A stretch of 45,395 nt of DNA from positions 1-45,395 of the forward strand of contig SVDM01000022.1 of NCBI GenBank assembly GCA_015058015.1, read 5' to 3'. Within the stretch, counting starts at the first letter, position 1, and the number at the start of each line of letters is the position of its first letter. Of this stretch, positions 40,446 through 45,395 are shown piece by piece. The position numbers and the translations under genes are program-made. The notes under the pieces were generated by a model. That model was given only the letters and a program-made list of their open reading frames with translations. It was not told the origin of the DNA and ran no database searches. The DNA comes from Lachnospiraceae bacterium (GTDB lineage Bacteria; Bacillota; Clostridia; Lachnospirales; Lachnospiraceae).

Positions 40446-42854
40446 CTACTTCACTTTTCTGCGTAATCTGCTCTTAGCAGCAAAGCTTCCGCCTACAATC
40501 AACACTAATGCTCCTACCACAATAGCCACTATGATTCCCGGGTTAGTTTTGCTCTCTGTAGTTATATTACCGGATTCTTGTGCTACAGGTCCTGTTACCT
40601 GTGCTGATATTGGAGCCTCTAACTCTGCTCCCAGTACTTTCTCTTCGGTAGCCTCTGCCGCAGGCTTTACTTCAGGCTGTGCTGCTGTTACATACTCGGT
40701 ATACCGTGTTGCAGATGCAATACCCCCGGCATTTTGGGGCACTTCAATTGTCACCTGTTTTTCATTATTTGAGGCTTCAGTATTTTTATGTTGCTCCTCA
40801 TTTGCTACAGGCTCTTCCTTTTTCTCTACATCAGCGCCTTTAGTTGGTACCTCCACTATAGGCTCCTTATCAGCCTCAAGCTTCTCCTTGGCAAAATACA
40901 TGGTAGCCTTGGGCACTATGTTTTTATCTCCTGTTCCAAACCAGTAGTTTTCACTGGTGATGCCACCAATCTTGCCATATACAGCTGTAATGTCTGTACG
41001 ATTGGAAACCATGAGTTTGCCCTGTACAGGATTTACCTGTGCATCAAAGCTGGAGCCGCCCTCTAAGTATGCGTTCTTTATGTCGATGGTTCCGTCTCCT
41101 TTTATGGCAGCACCGCCACCCATTAATGAACGGTCTGATGTGATATTTATTCCATATCCTCCGATGGCAATAAGATTACCTCTTCCTGTAATTTCACCAC
41201 CGTCTAACACAACAGCATCTCCGCCTTTTGCAGTAAGTGACGATTCTCCTCCGCCGTATACCGCAACAGTGGAACCTTCGGGAATATTCAGTCTTCCCTC
41301 AACCAACATTCCTGTCTGGCCATAGGAACCGTTTGGAGCCTCACTTGCAAGTACGTAAACATCACCTTTGACATTTACATTACCTTTAACCACTACTACC
41401 GGATTCTGATTTCTTCTGTTTATGTCATCTCTTGCGGAGTAGTTGGTTTTTGAAATTATTCTACAATTCTCCATAGTGGAACCATCTTCAAATCGTAGCT
41501 GTCCGTTAATGGTTGAGCCATAGATGAAACCTGCGTTCTCGCCATAGTCCACGTAGTCACAGGAGAAGGTTCCTCCCTTCTTCACATCAACATATCCTTC
41601 TATTGTTGACTGACGAAGGGTTAGCTTTGCTCCGTCTTCAATAACAACTCTTACGCCGCTGTGAATTCTGCAGTTTACCATGGTAAGATTACATCCACTT
41701 GGAATTACCAGGGTCTGCTTCGGCTCTTCCCCCTTGGTGAGGGATATTATCTCGCCAATCTCTGAATAGGTTCCCATGGTATGTGAGCCATACCATGCCT
41801 TAATATCCTTTGGTACAGTTACTGTCTCTGCACCGAATTCCTTCATATACCAGGGATCCTGGTCATATATGTATTTCCCGTCAGCTGTTTTAGTACAATT
41901 ATCAAGGGTTAGGTGCTCTATAAGTTTTTCATCCTGTGCATTTACCGTAAAATCTACGGAGTTGCTTGTTGCCGTACGACCATCATTATCTGTAAATACA
42001 ACGTAAACCTTATATGTTCCCGCCTTCTTCGGCTTTCCTGAAAGTATTACATCGCCGGTGAAGATGTTGTAACTTCCTGTTACTCCCTCACAATCCGGTT
42101 CAATTACAACTTTTGTTAACATGGGGTTTTCGTTCACTCTGACTGCACCTTCATCTTTGGTAAACAGGCTAAGCTCATGCCAATCTGCCTCGGCAACCTG
42201 CTCCGCAGATTCTGCTTTTTCCACCAGAGCTGCCTGTAACTTAACTGAATTCACATTTTGGGGGATATAGGTCGCTCTTGATGCGCTGGCAATTGTATCT
42301 ATATCCTCTTCGCCTACCATCTTTGATTCGAATGAACCTGTTAATCTAAGAAACAGATTCTTCTTTTCCTCAGGTTTTTGCGGGTTCTCAGGTTCCTTTA
42401 CTTCAAATGTTTCTATGGCATATTCCTTGCCCCAGAAGTTCTCTGATACTGTCTTCTTTCTGATGCCGACTTTAGTGGTCAGCTCATCAGATATTAATGA
42501 TACAATATTATCTCCCTCTGCAAAATCAGATGCATAAAGGTAGATGCCATCTCCGCTTTTTACATAGGTTCCTGTGGCATTGTAACCAAAATAACTATAG
42601 TTTGGTTCATAGGGGATTTCTTTTTCTCCCACCTTTACCTGTAGTCCCTTTTGAACAAGGCTATATAGCTCACTTGCTGTACAGGTAAAGCGAAATACCA
42701 CCGCACTGCTTTCAAGGTTAATGCTCTTAACCTGCACCGTGGGTCCGGCTTCTGCCGCAAATACGTAGTTTGTGGGAATCGTCAATGTCAGGGCCAATAG
42801 CAAAGCAAAAAAGGCCGACAATAGTCGATTTCCATGAATACCTCTTTTTTTCAT
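40446..42854 (-). CDS. Large cell-surface protein with signal peptide and C-terminal membrane anchor
   Basis: 802 residues. Signal peptide LLSAFFALLLALTLTIPTNYVFAAE, and a C-terminal helix GIIVAIVVGALVLIVGGSFA ending in KSRLRRKVK; no LPXTG is seen, so it is a membrane-anchored rather than sortase-linked protein. Outside: an N-terminal beta module (about 28-135, ELYSLVQKGLQVKVGEKEIP ... FAEGDNIVSLIS) recalling Shr-type heme/hemoglobin-binding (HID) domains, an Ig-like module (about 240-310), a beta-helix-like region (about 345-600, LTMVNCRIHSGVRVVIEDGA), and a Glu/Pro/Ala-rich stalk. The promoter bears the GTTAGC/GCTAAC operator shared with the ZIP gene, so a metal or heme acquisition role is inferred. 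AAGGAG precedes the ATG. Confidence 0.8.
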   Translation of the reverse strand: MKKRGIHGNRLLSAFFALLLALTLTIPTNYVFAAEAGPTVQVKSINLESSAVVFRFTCTASELYSLVQKGLQVKVGEKEIPYEPNYSYFGYNATGTYVKSGDGIYLYASDFAEGDNIVSLISDELTTKVGIRKKTVSENFWGKEYAIETFEVKEPENPQKPEEKKNLFLRLTGSFESKMVGEEDIDTIASASRATYIPQNVNSVKLQAALVEKAESAEQVAEADWHELSLFTKDEGAVRVNENPMLTKVVIEPDCEGVTGSYNIFTGDVILSGKPKKAGTYKVYVVFTDNDGRTATSNSVDFTVNAQDEKLIEHLTLDNCTKTADGKYIYDQDPWYMKEFGAETVTVPKDIKAWYGSHTMGTYSEIGEIISLTKGEEPKQTLVIPSGCNLTMVNCRIHSGVRVVIEDGAKLTLRQSTIEGYVDVKKGGTFSCDYVDYGENAGFIYGSTINGQLRFEDGSTMENCRIISKTNYSARDDINRRNQNPVVVVKGNVNVKGDVYVLASEAPNGSYGQTGMLVEGRLNIPEGSTVAVYGGGESSLTAKGGDAVVLDGGEITGRGNLIAIGGYGINITSDRSLMGGGAAIKGDGTIDIKNAYLEGGSSFDAQVNPVQGKLMVSNRTDITAVYGKIGGITSENYWFGTGDKNIVPKATMYFAKEKLEADKEPIVEVPTKGADVEKKEEPVANEEQHKNTEASNNEKQVTIEVPQNAGGIASATRYTEYVTAAQPEVKPAAEATEEKVLGAELEAPISAQVTGPVAQESGNITTESKTNPGIIVAIVVGALVLIVGGSFAAKSRLRRKVK

Positions 42855-42882
42855 TCCTGTTCTCCTTATAGTATATTATGGG

Positions 42883-42922
42883 GTTAGCATTCGCTAACAC
42901 ACCATAGTTAGCATATACTAAC
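42883..42922. promoter_or_regulatory. Two GTTAGC-type operators upstream of the surface protein
   Basis: GTTAGCATTCGCTAAC (42883-42898) and GTTAGCATATACTAAC (42907-42922), 24 bp apart start to start. The first differs from the ZIP-gene site by one base (A for C in the central four). AT-rich -10 candidates lie immediately downstream towards the ATG at 42854. Confidence 0.7.
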
Positions 42923-42970
42923 CCCGAGCCCTAGTCAATAAGAAATTACAGGATAATTGCAGTAGGACAA

Positions 42971-43154
42971 AAGACGCCCTGCAACTATCAGATTGTGAAT
43001 TAGCGAATCACTTAGCAAACAGCACGTCAAGACAGGATGTTCCGAGGACTGTCTGAGCGAAGCGAGTTCCGCAGGAACATCCGCGTTCGTCTTGATGTGC
43101 TGTGAGCTTAGTGAGACTCGCTACCTGAACAATATGATCGTTGCAGGGCGTCTT
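42971..43154. repeat. 184-bp palindromic repeat, copy A
   Basis: The ends AAGACGCCCTGCAAC and GTTGCAGGGCGTCTT are perfect 15-bp inverted repeats. Inner arms include AGCACGTCAAGACAGGATGTTCC with its inverse around GAGCGAAGCGAGTTCC. It is nearly identical to copy B at 44081 in sequence and orientation. Confidence 0.9.
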
Positions 43155-43173
43155 AAATTACCACTATATTATT

Positions 43174-43899
43174 TTAAAATGACCAGGGTATATATGCTGC
43201 AATTACAGCAAGTACAACTGCCGGAAGCATGTTGGCAACTCGTATAGTCTTTCCCCAGACAAGATTTACACCAACACAGAATATCAATATCGAACCGATA
43301 AGTGAAAGATAGGCTATTGACATATCTGTCATGATGGGCGAAACCAGTTTGGCAAATATCGTTATTAATCCCTCAAATACAAGCACAGGTATTGCGGAAA
43401 AGACACATCCCTTACCAAGTGAAGAAGTCATCACCGCTATAATGATCAAGTCTAGTACCGATTTTACAGCAAGTGTCGAATAATCACCAAGAATTCCATC
43501 CTGGATAGCACCAACAATAGCCATGGCTCCGATACATACCGTCAATGAAGCAGTAACAAATGCGTTAACAAACTGTTTATCGCCACTGTTCCCGGTCTTT
43601 TTCTTCAACCATTCTCCGAATCTTTCAAATCCCTTTTCTATTCCGATCAGTTCTCCCATTATCGTACCGATTGCGATACAAAGAACAACAAGCATTGCTT
43701 TTCCACTGACTATGCCGTTGCCTTCTATATGCAGCATCCCCTGCATCGCACCGGCTATAGCAATAAACAGCACACTTATTCCGCATGCCTTGTTCAATGC
43801 TGACTGCTGTTCCTGGTTAAACAGCTTCCCTGTAAAATGACCTATTAATCCTCCAAAGATAATTGCTACCGTATTGATTAATGTTCCTAAGCCTATCAT
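43174..43899 (-). CDS. DUF554 family membrane protein
   Basis: 241 residues with about seven hydrophobic helices. DUF554 (YdfK/YqgA type) marks: GLGTLINTVAIIFGGLIGHF at the start, AISVLFIAIAGAMQGM-like helix, FVTASLTVCIGAMAIVGAIQDGI and ALAVKSVLDLIIIAV, and a conserved IFCVGVNLVWGKTIRVANMLPA at the end. The family has no established function; transport of small ions or solutes has been suggested from topology. A palindromic repeat lies on each side of the gene. Confidence 0.88.
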   Translation of the reverse strand: MIGLGTLINTVAIIFGGLIGHFTGKLFNQEQQSALNKACGISVLFIAIAGAMQGMLHIEGNGIVSGKAMLVVLCIAIGTIMGELIGIEKGFERFGEWLKKKTGNSGDKQFVNAFVTASLTVCIGAMAIVGAIQDGILGDYSTLAVKSVLDLIIIAVMTSSLGKGCVFSAIPVLVFEGLITIFAKLVSPIMTDMSIAYLSLIGSILIFCVGVNLVWGKTIRVANMLPAVVLAVIAAYIPWSF

Positions 43900-43970
43900 A
43901 GTAAACGCCTTCTATTCTTTCCTTCATAATTCGATTCGCCACTCCTAAGCAGTGCAAATCATAATTGTTA

Positions 43971-43999
43971 TTTATACCATGAAAAAAAGAATACTTCAA
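43971..43999 (-). promoter_or_regulatory. Promoter of the DUF554 gene
   Basis: On the minus strand TTGAAG (43994-43999), 17 bp and TATAAA (43971-43976). The leader to the ATG is about 65 bases. Confidence 0.75.
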
Positions 44000-44080
44000 T
44001 GTTTCCAACAATAAGTGCTATGCAATACCTCTTCTCTGGTACTTACTGCCACGCCAAACTATCGGGGAGCGTAGTATGTA

Positions 44081-44262
44081 AAGACGCCCTGCAACTATCA
44101 GATTGTGAATTAGCGAATCACTTAGCGAACAGCACGTCAAGACAGGATGTTCCGAGGACTGTCTGAGCGAAGCGAGTTCCGCAGGAACATCCGCGTTCGT
44201 CTTGATGTGCTGTGAGCTTAGTGAGACTCGCTACCTGAACAATATGATAGTTGCAGGGCGTC
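44081..44262. repeat. 182-bp palindromic repeat, copy B
   Basis: Nearly identical to copy A: a G for A at the AGCGAACAGC position and an A for G near the right end are the main differences. The ends are AAGACGCCCTGCAAC and GTTGCAGGGCGTC. It lies between the DUF554 promoter and the end of the aldo/keto reductase gene. Confidence 0.9.
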
Positions 44263-44284
44263 GTCTACATAAACTACCTATATT

Positions 44285-45313
44285 CTACTGTACTTTAACT
44301 TCCCCGGCGATAACCTTCTTATAATCCTCGTAATTCTTAGCAAGCAAGGTTGGGGTATCAAGATTATACGGGCATTTCTTCTTACAATTGTCACAGTGAC
44401 GACATTTCTCAATTCGTTTCATCATCTCCTGAGTCTCCTTTGTAAGATTCATTGCCGAAGGAGCACGTCTTAGAAGCAGTGACATTCTGGCGGCGGAAGG
44501 AATATCGATTCCTTCGGGACAAGGCATGCAGTAGCCACATCCACGACAGAAGTCACCGGATAACTCCTTCTTCTCTTTCTCAATAAATTCTCGAATCTCG
44601 TCTGTCATAACAGGGGGATTGTCAATATAAGAGATAAACTCGTCTAACTCACTTTCTCTTTGGACTCCCCAGATGGGAAGCACGTTGTCATACTGGGCCT
44701 GGAAAGCATAAGCTGCTTTGGAGTCGGTGATAAGACCTCCTGCCAAAGCTTTCATGGAGATAAATCCCATGTTGGCCTTCTTACATCTATCTACCAAGTC
44801 GATATCCTTATCGCTGGCCAGATATGAGAAAGGAAACTGTAATGTCTCATATAGTCCTGATTCAATAGCCTCTCTTGCCACGATAAGTCTGTGGTTGGTG
44901 ATACCGATATGACGAATCATACCTTTTTCTTTTGCCTCAAGCATGGCATCATAAAGGCCTGAATCATCTCCCGGTTTCGGCATAAAAGCTATGTTATGAA
45001 ACTGGTAAAGGTCTAAGTAATCAGACTTTAGGTTGCCAAGGGTTGTATGAAGATCCTTCCAGAAGTCTTCTACAGTTGTTGCTCCGGTCTTGCTGGCAAT
45101 ATAGACCTTGTCACGCATATTTCCGAAAGCCTCTCCTAATTTCACTTCACTGTCGGTATAGAATCTGGCTGTATCGAAAAATTCGATTCCGTTATCATAA
45201 GCTTTACGAAGCAGTTTTACTGCATCATCAACAGATATTCTCTGAATCGGCAAAGCTCCAAAACCATTCTTGTTAACTGTTATTCCGGTTGTTCCGAGTG
45301 TAACTCTATCCAT
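44285..45313 (-). CDS. Aldo/keto reductase with ferredoxin-type [4Fe-4S] domain
   Basis: 342 residues from ATG 45313 (GAGGAGGG upstream; an earlier start would include the 21-bp repeats). The AKR barrel (1-230) shows the usual tetrad Asp/Tyr in EFFDTARFYTDSE, Lys in YIASKTGA and His in LYQFHN. A C-terminal segment carries two Cys clusters, CRGCGYCMPCPEGIDIPSAA and CRHCDNCKKKCPYNLDTPT, each expected to bind a 4Fe-4S cluster. Such fused AKRs occur in anaerobes; the carbonyl substrate is unknown, and electrons may flow to or from the clusters. Confidence 0.92.
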   Translation of the reverse strand: MDRVTLGTTGITVNKNGFGALPIQRISVDDAVKLLRKAYDNGIEFFDTARFYTDSEVKLGEAFGNMRDKVYIASKTGATTVEDFWKDLHTTLGNLKSDYLDLYQFHNIAFMPKPGDDSGLYDAMLEAKEKGMIRHIGITNHRLIVAREAIESGLYETLQFPFSYLASDKDIDLVDRCKKANMGFISMKALAGGLITDSKAAYAFQAQYDNVLPIWGVQRESELDEFISYIDNPPVMTDEIREFIEKEKKELSGDFCRGCGYCMPCPEGIDIPSAARMSLLLRRAPSAMNLTKETQEMMKRIEKCRHCDNCKKKCPYNLDTPTLLAKNYEDYKKVIAGEVKVQ

Positions 45314-45326
45314 CCTAGTCCCTCCT

Positions 45327-45368
45327 CGTAATATATGTTTTGTTACTCGTAATATATGTTTTGTTACT
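45327..45368. repeat. Two perfect 21-bp direct repeats upstream of the AKR gene
   Basis: The unit CGTAATATATGTTTTGTTAC plus T occurs at 45327-45347 and 45348-45368 with no gap. A 21-bp spacing is two helical turns, fitting regulator binding on one face of the DNA. The first copy ends 13 bp before the start codon. Confidence 0.7.
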
Positions 45369-45395
45369 AAGTTTTTATATTTATACAACTCCGTC

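Noticed and set aside
40423-40947. Plus-strand frame opposite the surface protein
   Set aside because: It is antisense to an obvious signal-peptide/anchor protein and shows low-complexity Ser/Thr/Ala content typical of a shadow frame.
40446-42854. Sortase (LPXTG) anchor for the surface protein
   Set aside because: No LPXTG or close variant precedes the C-terminal helix; the segment reads SKTNPG directly before it.
42971-43154. Palindromic repeats as integron attC sites
   Set aside because: The ends lack the core GTTRRRY/RYYYAAC pairs in the expected places, and neither a cassette structure nor an integrase is seen.

Overview
The window reads as chromosomal DNA of an anaerobic Firmicute, most likely a Lachnospiraceae member (Butyrivibrio/Roseburia-like). 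Grounds: moderate-to-low GC, strong AAGGAG/GGAGG ribosome binding sites with ATG, GTG and TTG starts, the clostridial gene order murE-priA-def-fmt-rsmB-rlmN-prpC-prkC-rsgA-rpe-thiN, a DNPR-type (meso-diaminopimelate) MurE, and two large proteins that resemble Lachnospiraceae families of unknown function. Genus and novelty cannot be settled from sequence reading alone.

Layout. 1-71 looks like the 5' end of a group II (IIC-like) intron leaving the left edge, sitting directly behind the terminator of a TetR-type regulator (94-711). The regulator is divergent from a putative fucosyltransferase-like gene (872-2278), with two strong inverted repeats between them. 2324-8074 is a mixed stretch: proS preceded by a tRNA-Ala(GGC), a YhhN-like membrane protein, a ZIP metal transporter with a palindromic operator, a cupin, a C_GCAxxG_C_C protein and a MATE exporter. 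8157-20809 is an eleven-gene minus-strand operon for peptidoglycan, translation and cell-wall signalling with its own promoter. pyrB-pyrI (21016-22406) runs divergently from it. 22407-23177 carries no gene but holds mosaic long palindromes and a 107-108 bp tandem repeat. 23178-25478 is a polar amino-acid ABC transporter operon.

25536-32343 is the most unusual part: a four-gene operon with its own sigma-A-type promoter. It encodes a 1175-residue beta-sandwich/alpha-solenoid protein, a compact degenerate Hsp70-like protein, a TPR protein and a coiled-coil protein with a two-helix membrane hairpin. I interpret this as an undescribed membrane-associated chaperone-like system. 32422-37826 is a folate cluster (DUF815-type ATPase, folC, folE, HD phosphohydrolase, folP, folB-folK fusion) with an internal terminator between folE and the HD gene. 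The HD protein is a candidate for the missing dihydroneopterin-triphosphate dephosphorylation step.

The right end (38036-45313) has a membrane-anchored beta-propeller protein, a DapF-family protein in which both catalytic cysteines are serine, a metal-regulated surface protein, a DUF554 membrane protein and a ferredoxin-type aldo/keto reductase. Three full copies of a roughly 180-bp palindromic repeat, one decayed into a 133-bp tandem array, lie between these genes. The same 16-bp operator-like palindrome (GTTAGC, 4 bp, GCTAAC) lies in front of both the ZIP transporter and the surface protein, linking them to one probable metal regulon.
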